Source: a bacterium
GTDB taxonomy: Bacteria; Spirochaetota; UBA4802; UBA5550
DNA length: 24,536 nucleotides
Reading direction: 5' to 3'
Assembly: GCA_024224995.1 (NCBI GenBank)
Contig: JAAENB010000388.1
Span: forward strand, 1-24,536
A program made the translations under genes and the position numbers. Within the stretch, counting starts at the first letter, position 1. Each line of letters opens with the position of its first letter. Of this stretch, positions 7,812 through 15,700 are shown piece after piece. Under the pieces are notes generated by a model. That model was given only the letters and a program-made list of their open reading frames with translations, was not told where the DNA came from and did not search any database.

Positions 7812-8468
7812 ATGAATAAAACAGCCATTGTATTTGGAGCTACGGGACTTGTTGGCGGCTGCCTTGTTGAAGAGCTGACCCAGCATCCCAATTATAAGAA
7901 AATAAAAATTTTTGGCAGGAGAGAGTCCGGCTTCACTCACGCAAAGATCGAGGAAAACATACTCAACTTTGACGCGGTTAAAGAAAGCGCTAAAAAAATT
8001 ACCGGTGATGATATTTATATATGCCTGGGAACTACCATAAAAAAAGCAGGAAGTATTGAAAAGATGGAGCAAATAGACCGGCATCTGCCCGTAGTTATCG
8101 CGGCAATTGCTGCCAAAAACAAAGTAAAGAATATTGCCGTAATCTCTTCCATAGGAGCGGACAGCACATCGGGAAATTCTTATCTCCGCATCAAGGGCTC
8201 CATGGAGAACGATATCCGGAGCCTTGATTTTGAAAATATCGCCATAGTTCGCCCTTCCATGCTTTTAGGGGACAGAAAGGAATCGCGTTTTAAAGAGGAT
8301 ATTGGCAAATTTTTTATCAAACTGCTTGGCTTTCTTCTAATGGGCTCCTTAAAAAAATACCGGGGCATCCACGGCCGTACCGTTGCCAGGGCAATGATAC
8401 ATATTCTTAATGAAAAATCAAAAGAGGAAATTTATCTTTCGGATAAATTACAGGAATTTGGGAAGTGA
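7812..8468 (+). CDS. NAD(P)-binding Rossmann oxidoreductase (atypical SDR, HTATIP2-like)
   Basis: A 218-residue single-domain Rossmann protein. The dinucleotide-binding motif FGATGLVGG is at residues 8-16, and GRRESG follows the second strand. The SDR-type catalytic pair YxxxK is at Y124 and K128 (YLRIK), preceded by SSIGA, which supplies the serines. The mid-region CLGTTIKKAGS and the late IVRPSMLLGDR are characteristic of the atypical SDR group that includes HTATIP2/TIP30-like proteins. The substrate is unknown. The start is supported by AGGAAA about ten bases upstream. It is followed after 138 bp by the histidine kinase, which has its own promoter, so the two are probably separate units. 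Confidence 0.85.
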   Translation: MNKTAIVFGATGLVGGCLVEELTQHPNYKKIKIFGRRESGFTHAKIEENILNFDAVKESAKKITGDDIYICLGTTIKKAGSIEKMEQIDRHLPVVIAAIAAKNKVKNIAVISSIGADSTSGNSYLRIKGSMENDIRSLDFENIAIVRPSMLLGDRKESRFKEDIGKFFIKLLGFLLMGSLKKYRGIHGRTVARAMIHILNEKSKEEIYLSDKLQEFGK

Positions 8469-8488
8469 TATTAAAATTAAATTAATCA

Positions 8489-8517
8489 TTGACACTGAAC
8501 TCTCAAAACAGTATATT
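8489..8517 (+). promoter_or_regulatory. Strong promoter of the PAS histidine kinase gene
   Basis: TTGACA (8489-8494), exactly 17 bp and TATATT (8512-8517), which is close to ideal. The predicted start near 8524 leaves a leader of about 83 nt before the kinase ATG at 8607. Confidence 0.65.
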
Positions 8518-8606
8518 ACCTATATAAAATATAAAAAAACACTATTATAAAGCCCCGTTTCCTGACCAATACCGCACAATATTTAATAATTTACGGCAGG
8601 TAAACT

Positions 8607-9938
8607 ATGGATAAAGCGAAATTTCCAAAAAGTGATAAAAAAGAACTCGGAGCAATACAGTTATCAAAAGAGCTGGAGGATATGCATGTAGAAGATATCC
8701 GGAAGCTTTTATATGAGCTGGCGATATCGAATGGACAGCTGCAAAGCGAAATTGACAGACTTGTACACAAAACAGCCGCGCTTAATAACGATAATGAGCT
8801 GCAGCAAGATCAAAAATACCTGTTTGATGTTATTAATAATATCTGGGAATATATTTATATTGTTGAATATAACAATGGCCTGCCTGCGACAACGTTTAAT
8901 AATCAACGATGTAAAGATATCACCGGTTATTCTTCCGAGGAATACACAAAAGATTCCCGCCTCTGGATGAAAATGATCCATAAAGATGATATGCAAAAAG
9001 TAGAGGAGTTTATTAAAAATCTTCGATCATCAGGAGGGCCAAAGACAATTGAACACCGGCTAATCCACAAAAACGGTTCAATACGCTGGGTATCAAACAC
9101 CTCAATTATCCGGAAAATTAATGAAAAGACCACAAGAGAATACGGTTTTATCCTTGATATAACCGGCAGAAAAGAGAGAGAAGAAGAAAACCGGAAACGT
9201 CTCCTGGATTCGGAAAAACTTGCCAACCTGGGCAGCCTGGTTGCCGGGTCTACCCACGAGATAAATACTCCCCTGGGCCTGGGCATTACCGCCGCTTCCC
9301 ATTGTACCTACACAATTGGGGAGTTCCAAAAAATGCTGCAATCGGAAAACATTAAACGCTCTCACCTGGATGACTTCCTTGAGACATTGACGGAAACCTC
9401 ACATATACTGCTCAAGAATCTCAACAGGACCGCGGACCTGGTCCGCAGCCTCAAAAATGTTGCCGTGGATCAATGCAGCGAGGAAAAAAGAAAGTTCAAT
9501 CTAAAAGAATATATCGACGATATTTTGCTCAGTCTGAGGCCAAAACTCAAAAAAACCGGCCATACCGTGACTGTTAATTGCCCCGTAACCATTGAACTCT
9601 ACAGCTACCCCGGTGTTTTTTCCCAGGTATTAAGCAACCTCATAATTAACTCCCTGGTACATGGATTTGAAGGAATTGAACAGGGACTCATTACGATTGA
9701 TATCACGCAAACAATAACTACTCTTGTTATACGGTACACGGACAACGGCAATGGAATAAAAGCGGAACATCTTTCTAAAATTTTCACTCCCTTCTTTACC
9801 ACAAAACGGGACCAGGGTGGAAGCGGGCTTGGTTTGCATATTATTCATAAACTGGTAACCGGGACACTCAAAGGCGAGATAGACTGCACCAGCTCATCAC
9901 CAGGAGTCTGTTTTAGCATTAAAATTCCGGTACAATAA
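8607..9938 (+). CDS. Cytoplasmic PAS-domain sensor histidine kinase
   Basis: A 443-residue soluble kinase with no membrane segment. An N-terminal coiled coil (about residues 15-65) precedes a PAS/PAC unit (about 70-190, ending YGFILDITGRKERE). The dimerisation/phosphoacceptor region has LANLGSLVAGSTHEINTPLG with the phosphoacceptor at His217. The HATPase_c domain (about 325-443) shows the N box (NLIINSLVHGFEG), G1 (DNGNGI) and G2 (GGSGLGLHIIHKL). It should autophosphorylate in response to an intracellular signal. No receiver or DNA-binding partner is adjacent on its strand; the nearest receiver is in the convergent gene, whose 3' end overlaps this one by 20 bp. The start has AGG about nine bases upstream. 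Confidence 0.9.
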   Translation: MDKAKFPKSDKKELGAIQLSKELEDMHVEDIRKLLYELAISNGQLQSEIDRLVHKTAALNNDNELQQDQKYLFDVINNIWEYIYIVEYNNGLPATTFNNQRCKDITGYSSEEYTKDSRLWMKMIHKDDMQKVEEFIKNLRSSGGPKTIEHRLIHKNGSIRWVSNTSIIRKINEKTTREYGFILDITGRKEREEENRKRLLDSEKLANLGSLVAGSTHEINTPLGLGITAASHCTYTIGEFQKMLQSENIKRSHLDDFLETLTETSHILLKNLNRTADLVRSLKNVAVDQCSEEKRKFNLKEYIDDILLSLRPKLKKTGHTVTVNCPVTIELYSYPGVFSQVLSNLIINSLVHGFEGIEQGLITIDITQTITTLVIRYTDNGNGIKAEHLSKIFTPFFTTKRDQGGSGLGLHIIHKLVTGTLKGEIDCTSSSPGVCFSIKIPVQ

Positions 9939-11433
9939 TACGAAAAAGGGTATTCTCTCCGTCTTCATATTCCATGGAACCGTTAAGCTGCTCCGTAAGC
10001 ATCTCCACCAGCTTCAATCCCAGGCTTGTGCTTTTACGAATATCAAATTCACCAGGGAACCTGGCGCCATTGTCGGAAATTTCCAGAATTATTGTATCCC
10101 CACTTTTTTCCAGCAGAATAGTGATCTTCCCTTTTTGCCGCCCGGCAAAGGCATATTTAAAGGCATTACTCACCAGTTCGGTAACAATAAGCCCAATAAA
10201 AATAGATCGCTTAATATCAAATGAAATTACGTCAATCTTCGTTTCAATCAATATCTCCATACTCGAATGGGTATAACTTGAAGAAAGACTTTCAATAAGA
10301 CCGCGCAAATATTGATTCAGATCAACCTTTTCAACCATCCCGGAATCAAAAAGCATGGTATAGAGCCTGGACATGGACATAACTCTGTCATATATTTTGT
10401 TGATGATATCGCGGGCAACAGGATCATTTATTTCATCAGCCTCCAGTGAAATTATACCCGCGATCATTGCCAGGCTGTTCTTTACTCGATGCTGGAGCTC
10501 ACGAAACAGGGCTTCTTTTTCTTTTACCGTATTGGTTAGCGCTCTCTCCGCCTTCTTTCGTTCCGAATTTTCTAAGATAGCTCCAATAAGCCTGGTAATT
10601 TTTTTATTTTCATCAAAGATCGGTGTAATTTGCGTATAAAAATGAAGCTTCTTATCCCCAATACCAATTTCTTCTTCAAATTCATATGTTTTCCCGGTTT
10701 GTAGAACCTTGTTATACAAAGAAAGAACGTACTCCACAGTATCATTGTCCGCATATTGTTTCAGATCATAAGGAGACTTGCCTTTTATCCATTCGCGAGG
10801 AAAACCAACCATTTTTTCATGTGTTGGATTGATATCCAGGTATCGAAAGGACTCTTCGTTGATGACTTCAACAATAAATATCCCCATACCGGGATTATAA
10901 AAAGCAGACCGGTACAATTCCTCACTCTTACGCAGCGCCTCTTCAACTTTTTTCCGGTCGGAATGGACCGCGTCATTGGACGATTCCAGGGTCATCCTGA
11001 AAAGCTCCTCTTTTTCGGAAAGGGTTTTTTCGCGTTCCTCTATCTTCCGGTGGGCTTCATGAAGCCTGAAGGCCATTTGAATGGAAGCATCCAGAACTGT
11101 TGGTCCGCTGTTCTTTACCACGTATCCATAGGAAGCAATCTTCTCTGTCAGTGATACTGTCTCAATATCGGTGTGGCTTGAAAAAAATACAATGGGGATA
11201 TCCCTTTCGAGTAAAATTTTTTCAGCAGCCTCAGCACCGTCCATGCCCTCCCCCAGGTTTATATCCATAAGAACCAGGTCGATAACATTGTTTTTCAAAG
11301 CAGCATTAACCGCGTCTTCTCCGCTTAACGCGGTTATAACCCCGTACCCGTATTCTTTTAGCTGGCGGGCCTCATGCATGGCGATGATTGTTTCATCTTC
11401 AACAAGTAATATTTGTTTCTGTTTGGAATCCAT
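9919..11433 (-). CDS. Receiver-PAS-HisKA_2 hybrid kinase
   Basis: A 504-residue cytoplasmic hybrid kinase with its receiver at the N-terminus. The receiver (about residues 5-125) has the acidic pair in LLVEDE, the phosphoacceptor Asp in DLVLMDINLG, the switch Ser/Thr in FFSSHTD and the conserved Lys in GYVVKNSG. A coiled coil and a PAS/PAC domain (about 165-290) follow. The kinase core is of the HisKA_2/HWE-like type, with ELQHRVKNSLAMIAGII and phosphoacceptor His near residue 315, then an HATPase with ELVSNAFKYAF and SDNGARFP. I chose ATG at 11433 (MDSKQKQ) over the in-frame TTG at 11457, because the promoter -10 lies between them. There is no Shine-Dalgarno. A receiver placed before the kinase is typical of phosphorelay or signal-integrating kinases. 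The output partner is not in this window. Confidence 0.88.
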   Translation of the reverse strand: MDSKQKQILLVEDETIIAMHEARQLKEYGYGVITALSGEDAVNAALKNNVIDLVLMDINLGEGMDGAEAAEKILLERDIPIVFFSSHTDIETVSLTEKIASYGYVVKNSGPTVLDASIQMAFRLHEAHRKIEEREKTLSEKEELFRMTLESSNDAVHSDRKKVEEALRKSEELYRSAFYNPGMGIFIVEVINEESFRYLDINPTHEKMVGFPREWIKGKSPYDLKQYADNDTVEYVLSLYNKVLQTGKTYEFEEEIGIGDKKLHFYTQITPIFDENKKITRLIGAILENSERKKAERALTNTVKEKEALFRELQHRVKNSLAMIAGIISLEADEINDPVARDIINKIYDRVMSMSRLYTMLFDSGMVEKVDLNQYLRGLIESLSSSYTHSSMEILIETKIDVISFDIKRSIFIGLIVTELVSNAFKYAFAGRQKGKITILLEKSGDTIILEISDNGARFPGEFDIRKSTSLGLKLVEMLTEQLNGSMEYEDGENTLFRIIVPEF

Positions 11434-11439
11434 AAATAT

Positions 11440-11469
11440 ATTATACACAATGTGCAAATCTTTGCAAAT
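11440..11469 (-). promoter_or_regulatory. Promoter and direct-repeat site at the hybrid kinase start
   Basis: On the minus strand TTTGCA (11463-11468), 17 bp and a perfect TATAAT (11440-11445). The -10 ends 6 nt before the ATG at 11433, so the expected transcript start is the A of the start codon. A direct repeat TGCAAAT occurs at 11453-11459 and 11463-11469, exactly 10 bp apart and overlapping the -35. It could be a regulator-binding site on one DNA face. Confidence 0.55.
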
Positions 11470-11481
11470 AAAAAATTAATC

Positions 11482-11513
11482 TGTGAGAGGGGTCTACCGG
11501 AATATGTCTCACA
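11482..11513. promoter_or_regulatory. Inverted repeat between divergent genes
   Basis: TGTGAGA (11482-11488) and TCTCACA (11507-11513) are exact inverted arms separated by 18 bp. They lie between the hybrid kinase and the PPOX-like gene. This could be an operator with two half-sites or a chance hairpin. The arms resemble Crp half-sites, but the spacing is far too long for a standard Crp site. Confidence 0.3.
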
Positions 11514-11587
11514 TTATTCATGGAATCCAGTAGGGAAATCCGGGCTTTTTTGCTTGATTTTTTTATGAGCTGCAAAGAAAGTTACTT

Positions 11588-12136
11588 ATGGCAGAAAATT
11601 TTCAAGAACTGGATAAGAAGCATGCTGAGTTTATCAATAAGCAGCATCTATTTTTTATCGGCACCGCAGGAGCTGAAGGAACGGTAAATGTGTCTCCAAA
11701 AGGAATGGATTCGTTAAAGGTTATTAATCCTTCGAAAGTTGTATGGTTGAACTATACCGGCAGCGGCAATGAAACATCAACTCATGTGCAGGAAAATGGC
11801 CGTATGACAATTATGTTTTGTTCCTTTGAAAAACAGCCGCTGATTCTTAAGTTATATGGTGAAGCGGAAGTTGTGCATCCGCGTGATTCGAAATGGGATG
11901 AATACAACAAGTTATTCGGCAGCCCGCCTGGTGCCAGACAGTATTTCGACTTGAATATCGATCTTGTCCTCTCTTCATGCGGTTACGCGGTTCCGTTTTA
12001 CGACTACAAAGGTGAGAGAGAAACCTTATTAAACTGGACTCGGAAGAAGGGACATGAGGGTATTGTTGAATACTGGAAAGAAAAGAATCAGGTTAGCCTG
12101 GACGGCAAAAATACCTATATTGTTGAAAAATCATAA
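11588..12136 (+). CDS. Pyridoxamine 5'-phosphate oxidase-family flavoprotein
   Basis: A 182-residue protein of the FMN-binding split-barrel (PPOX) superfamily. Family cues are FFIGTAGAEGTVNVSPKGMD near the N-terminus (about residues 22-41), VVWLNYTGSGNETSTHV (about 51-67), RMTIMFCSFEKQPLILKLYGEAEVV (about 72-96) and the C-terminal CGYAVPFYDYKGER (about 131-144). Similar proteins are annotated broadly as PPOX family or cyanide-resistant-type flavoproteins. True PdxH function is not implied. It probably binds FMN or F420-like cofactors as a dimer, but the substrate is unknown. The Shine-Dalgarno is weak (AAAGAAAG). The small membrane protein gene begins 30 bp downstream and is probably cotranscribed. 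Confidence 0.85.
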   Translation: MAENFQELDKKHAEFINKQHLFFIGTAGAEGTVNVSPKGMDSLKVINPSKVVWLNYTGSGNETSTHVQENGRMTIMFCSFEKQPLILKLYGEAEVVHPRDSKWDEYNKLFGSPPGARQYFDLNIDLVLSSCGYAVPFYDYKGERETLLNWTRKKGHEGIVEYWKEKNQVSLDGKNTYIVEKS

Positions 12137-12166
12137 CCAGACAGCCATCAGGGAGAAATATATTTT

Positions 12167-12508
12167 ATGAACGTTTTAAAATTAATACCGGTTTTTATCA
12201 GTTTTTTGCTTCTTGGCGCTCACTTCTTTAGAACGGGACTGCTCCCCTTTGTTGTTCTATGCATGGTTCTTTCTTTTTTCCTTTTTGTAAAGGAAGCCTG
12301 GGCTGCCCGTCTGCTGCAAATTTTTCTCATCATAGGCGCATATGAGTGGGTCCGCACCCTTTTGACCTTTACCGATGAGCGCCTGGCAATGGGCCGGCCA
12401 TGGATACGGCTTGTAATAATTTTAGGCATGGTGGCCCTGTTCACCGGTCTTTCGGCCCTGGTTTTTCACAGCCCTTCATTAAAAGAGCGGTATAAGCTCG
12501 CGAACTGA
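12167..12508 (+). CDS. Small integral membrane protein, function unknown
   Basis: A 113-residue hydrophobic protein with about four predicted membrane helices (roughly residues 4-22, 24-41, 46-63 and 80-101). Conserved-looking features are LLGAHFFR near the N-terminus, an inner AARLLQIFLIIGAYEWVRTL segment and the loop RLAMGRPWIRL. I have a general impression of similar unnamed proteins elsewhere, but I cannot name a family with certainty. The start has GGGAG about 12 bases upstream. It is probably in an operon with the preceding flavoprotein gene and ends 21 bp from the convergent 7TM-DISM/AraC gene. Confidence 0.7.
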   Translation: MNVLKLIPVFISFLLLGAHFFRTGLLPFVVLCMVLSFFLFVKEAWAARLLQIFLIIGAYEWVRTLLTFTDERLAMGRPWIRLVIILGMVALFTGLSALVFHSPSLKERYKLAN

Positions 12509-12529
12509 GCTCTCTTAAAAACCAAATGT

Positions 12530-14278
12530 TTAATCCCCGGTTCTCTTTCGGTACTCCGATGGAGTCATGTTCATGCGGTCGCGGAATACTTTGTTAAAGG
12601 TCCGCAGGCTCTCGAATCCAATCTCAAAAGCTATTTCAATAACCAGGATATCGGTCTTCCGAAGCCGTTGTGCCGCTTCCTCAACGCGCAGGGTATTAAT
12701 AAATTCAGCGATTTTTTCTCCGGTGTCCTGTTTAAAGATCCTTCCCAGGTGGTCAGGGCTGATGTCTACTGCTGCGGCAAGTCCTTCGCGGGAAATATCT
12801 TCACGATAATTCTCCCGCAGGAACTCTTTTACCCGCTCAATCTTTATTTTCGTACTGTCGGTAATAGTTTTTCCCTTAAATTTCCTGTCCCATTCCCGCA
12901 GCCGTTCCCGGTAACCGGCGATGAGGCTCCTCATTCCCTTGAGCTTATATCCCAGCCCCAGGGTCATAATCAGCACAAAAGAGATACCTTTAATGTGCAG
13001 ATAATTAATAAAACGATACGGGGTGATATCAAAACTGGACAGGATCCACTCTACCTGGGAGAGAAAATAAAAAACCAGGCCCATCAACAAGAACAGGCCA
13101 TAGCGATTTCCCCGGCGTATTACCACTATGGCTGAGTATACCACGGGAAGATAATAAAAATAATCGGCAATAAAAATGAAACCGAATAAAACCTTTTGTG
13201 CTCCCGCGGGCAACAGGAAGAGTACGGGAACTAAAGCAGTAAAAAAAATAATCATGCCAAGAACAAGTTTGTTGATCATGGGTGTATATCGATATATTTC
13301 AATAAAACTGCGGGAAAAGAGCAGGGTAAAAACAAAAGAAAGCGGAAAGGCCAGGAACAGGATAAAAAGACTTGCCGGAGAATTCCCCGGCCACAGGAAC
13401 TGAAATCCCATGCCACTTGCTGAGACATGGATCATAAATCCGCACATGGTCATGATCGACAAATAAAGATAGCTCTTATCCCTGGTGGAAATAAAAATAA
13501 AAAGGGTATATAAAAATACCAGGAAAAACATGCCCGCCATAATCCCCAGAAGCAGACTGTCAACGGACATACTATAATAAAATGATTCCCGTGACCAGAG
13601 ACGGAGCGGAACTACATCAATAAACCAGCTGTCTATTCGCATATAACAGGTATTAAGCCCCGGCCGGACCTTTATGGGAAAGACGATGTTTTTATACTTT
13701 ACTTCACGCTGTTTCATGGCGTGAACAAAATCAGCCCTTTTTACGCTAATTTCACCTTCATTCTGCACAAAAAGATGGGCAAATCCAAAAAAATATTTAT
13801 CCACTTCCAGGTAAAGTTCGCGGGTCCTTTGCTCTGTGTTGTGAATCCTGAAAGTAAGCCACCAGGAATGGGGCATGAAATTAAAGCGCGGAATATGACT
13901 CCGGCATGGTTTGAATTTTGTCCGGATATCCTTTTTCAGGATATCACCCAGCCCCCATTCAATAGTACTTTCTCCCGGTCTATCACGCAGGCGCATATGC
14001 GCCCGGTACCCACCGGGAGTAGCGCTTACGGTAAAGTTAAACCGGTCATCGGAGTGAAGCTCTCCGGAAAGCATTTTGTCTTTAAAAATTTTTTCCGCTT
14101 CCCAGCCACCGCTTATCTCTCCAAAAAGATCCCCTTCACTCAAATACTCAATATACTTTCCAATGTAGAGCCCCCCGGGATCATGCTTATCCGGGACTAC
14201 CGGCTCCGCGCCAAAAGAGTCTTGAACAAAAAAAATAACAAGAAGTAAATTTGAAAGAAAAACAAACCAGTTTTTCAT
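12530..14278 (-). CDS. Membrane-bound transcription factor: 7TM-DISM receptor fused to AraC domain
   Basis: A 582-residue one-component membrane regulator. From the chosen start it begins with a signal peptide (MKNWFVFLSNLLLVIFFVQ, cleaved near FGAEP). A periplasmic DISMED2-like domain follows (about residues 60-230), then seven membrane helices (about 235-440), a charged linker, and a C-terminal AraC/XylS DNA-binding region (about 475-582) with both helix-turn-helices (LAAAVDISPDHLGRIFKQ and IAFEIGFESLRTFNKVFRD). I chose ATG at 14278 rather than the longer frame from 14389, because it starts directly with the signal peptide and has AGGGG/TAGGG upstream. The protein would sense an envelope signal and act on DNA from the membrane. 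The divergent acyltransferase, 147 bp away, is the natural first candidate target, along with itself. Confidence 0.87.
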   Translation of the reverse strand: MKNWFVFLSNLLLVIFFVQDSFGAEPVVPDKHDPGGLYIGKYIEYLSEGDLFGEISGGWEAEKIFKDKMLSGELHSDDRFNFTVSATPGGYRAHMRLRDRPGESTIEWGLGDILKKDIRTKFKPCRSHIPRFNFMPHSWWLTFRIHNTEQRTRELYLEVDKYFFGFAHLFVQNEGEISVKRADFVHAMKQREVKYKNIVFPIKVRPGLNTCYMRIDSWFIDVVPLRLWSRESFYYSMSVDSLLLGIMAGMFFLVFLYTLFIFISTRDKSYLYLSIMTMCGFMIHVSASGMGFQFLWPGNSPASLFILFLAFPLSFVFTLLFSRSFIEIYRYTPMINKLVLGMIIFFTALVPVLFLLPAGAQKVLFGFIFIADYFYYLPVVYSAIVVIRRGNRYGLFLLMGLVFYFLSQVEWILSSFDITPYRFINYLHIKGISFVLIMTLGLGYKLKGMRSLIAGYRERLREWDRKFKGKTITDSTKIKIERVKEFLRENYREDISREGLAAAVDISPDHLGRIFKQDTGEKIAEFINTLRVEEAAQRLRKTDILVIEIAFEIGFESLRTFNKVFRDRMNMTPSEYRKRTGD

Positions 14279-14352
14279 TGTTACCCTATCCCCTGGGGCA
14301 GTATTTTTCTGTCCGGACAGATATGTGCCGGAATCAAACCCCGGTATTATGT

Positions 14353-14382
14353 ATATTAAAGGCAGCAAGTTTATTTTGTCAA
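14353..14382 (-). promoter_or_regulatory. Promoter of the 7TM-DISM/AraC gene
   Basis: On the minus strand a perfect TTGACA (14377-14382), 18 bp and TAATAT (14353-14358). The predicted transcript start is near 14346, about 68 nt upstream of the chosen ATG. The -35 lies inside the palindrome at 14375-14390. Confidence 0.5.
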
Positions 14383-14390
14383 GTGACAAA
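14375..14390. promoter_or_regulatory. Palindromic operator candidate TTTGTCA-AG-TGACAAA
   Basis: Perfect 7-bp inverted arms with a 2-bp centre lie between the divergent AraC-type gene and the acyltransferase, covering the -35 of the former. A dimeric regulator bound here could repress the receptor gene and influence the acyltransferase. AraC proteins usually bind direct repeats, so the binder could be another factor. Confidence 0.4.
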
Positions 14391-14410
14391 GAAAGTGAAA
14401 AAAACTAAAA

Positions 14411-14417
14411 AGGAGGG
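14411..14417 (+). promoter_or_regulatory. Shine-Dalgarno that fixes a TTG start
   Basis: AGGAGGG lies eight bases before the TTG at 14426. It is the best ribosome-binding site in the window, and there is no ATG at a suitable distance, so the acyltransferase should start with TTG. Confidence 0.75.
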
Positions 14418-14425
14418 TTTGAACA

Positions 14426-15700
14426 TTGAATTCGGAGATCAACACGCGAATAAACTTTTTCGATACGCTGCGTTATTTACTGGCCCTGAGCATTATTATA
14501 TTTCACGCGAGCCTGGCATACAGCGGTCACCCCTGGTGGCCTGTTGCTGAAAAAACCACAAGCACTGCCGCAGAGTGGACAATGGTTTTCCTGGGGGCCT
14601 TTACCATGTCCTTCTTTTTTTATATTGCCGGATACTTTGCCCTTCCGGTAATTGAAAAAGCCGGTACACGGGCTTTTCTTAAACGAAAAGCGCTTAAGCT
14701 TGGAATTCCCTGGTTCATTTGCGTGCTCACCATATGCCCAATCCTGCCTTTTGTGTATCACTATACCAGGAACAACTTTACTGTTCCAATGAACTATGCT
14801 GATTTTTGGCTGGAGCTCCACCGGGGCGCTCTTTCGTTTAACACCGGGACTATTGGTTCCATGAAACAGCTCATGGAAACCAATGGTTTTTACCTGCGGT
14901 ATATGTGGTTTCTTTCACTGCTCCTGCTCTTTTTTCTTCTATTTGCCCTGGTATATTATTGTACTAAAAACCGGTTCAAAAAAAAGAGGGATTCCCTGAG
15001 CCTCGTGAAGCCTCAAAGGAGTTCGGCACTAAAAATAATCATTTGTATGGGGCTGCTTACTTTTATTATATCATCGCTCCTGCTGTTCCTGGTAAAAGCG
15101 GCTACTCCCGGAATAACAGACATGGAACCGCTTTTTTCCCTGGGCAATATTATTCAGTTCAAGGTCACCCGTGTTTTCAACTACGCGGCATATTTTTCCC
15201 TGGGCATTGTCACCTATAACAGGAAATGGATAGAGCGGGAAATTTTTCCCGGCCGCCTTCTCACCTGGGCTGTGTCGCTCGGCATGTTGACAATCGCGTA
15301 TATTTGCTTATATGAGCAGCTGCAGCTTTACCGTGATACGGACAGGGCTATGCCCATTGGTATATCACTTTTTGCTCTTACGAATTTTATTACCATTAGC
15401 GCAATAGGTTTTTCTTGTTCATGCGCGGCAAAATACAACAGTCTGATAAACATAAACAAGCGGCTTTTCTCTGTTTCATACGAACTGTATCTTGTCCACT
15501 ATCCCTTTGTTATTCTGCTGCAATTGATATTCTTTGCTGTTCCCGGAATTCCGGCTGGTATTAAATTCCTTATTGTTTCGGTTGTGTCACTTCTCTGTAG
15601 TCACGCGGCTTCCCTGTATCTTCTGAAGCCCCGGCCTCGCCTGGCTGCGGCCCTGGCTTTTGTTTTGCTCGCTGGTATGATGCTGATATCCGGGTATTAA
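14426..15700 (+). CDS. Integral membrane acyltransferase (acyltransferase 3 / OpgC-like)
   Basis: A 424-residue protein with about ten membrane helices and the N-terminal acyltransferase-3 signature: DTLRYLLALSIIIFHA with the conserved Arg16 and His27, followed by FFFYIAGYF. A basic loop follows with RAFLKRKALKLGIPWF. The last third has SYELYLVHYPFVILLQL, also typical. Such enzymes transfer acetyl or succinyl groups from the cytoplasm onto surface or periplasmic glycans; the OpgC-type glucan succinylase is one member. The acceptor is unknown. Translation starts at TTG after a strong AGGAGGG. It diverges from the 7TM-DISM/AraC receptor, so envelope sensing may control this surface-modifying enzyme. 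Its stop overlaps the hydF stop by 4 bp on the opposite strand. Confidence 0.85.
   Translation: MNSEINTRINFFDTLRYLLALSIIIFHASLAYSGHPWWPVAEKTTSTAAEWTMVFLGAFTMSFFFYIAGYFALPVIEKAGTRAFLKRKALKLGIPWFICVLTICPILPFVYHYTRNNFTVPMNYADFWLELHRGALSFNTGTIGSMKQLMETNGFYLRYMWFLSLLLLFFLLFALVYYCTKNRFKKKRDSLSLVKPQRSSALKIIICMGLLTFIISSLLLFLVKAATPGITDMEPLFSLGNIIQFKVTRVFNYAAYFSLGIVTYNRKWIEREIFPGRLLTWAVSLGMLTIAYICLYEQLQLYRDTDRAMPIGISLFALTNFITISAIGFSCSCAAKYNSLININKRLFSVSYELYLVHYPFVILLQLIFFAVPGIPAGIKFLIVSVVSLLCSHAASLYLLKPRPRLAAALAFVLLAGMMLISGY

Noticed and set aside
11482..11513. Classical Crp binding site
   Set aside because: The TGTGA and TCACA half-sites are separated by far more than the 6 bp a Crp dimer needs.
14279..14389. 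N-terminal extension of the 7TM-DISM/AraC protein
   Set aside because: The signal peptide begins at the internal Met (14278), which has upstream AGGGG/TAGGG, and the predicted promoter lies inside the extension.
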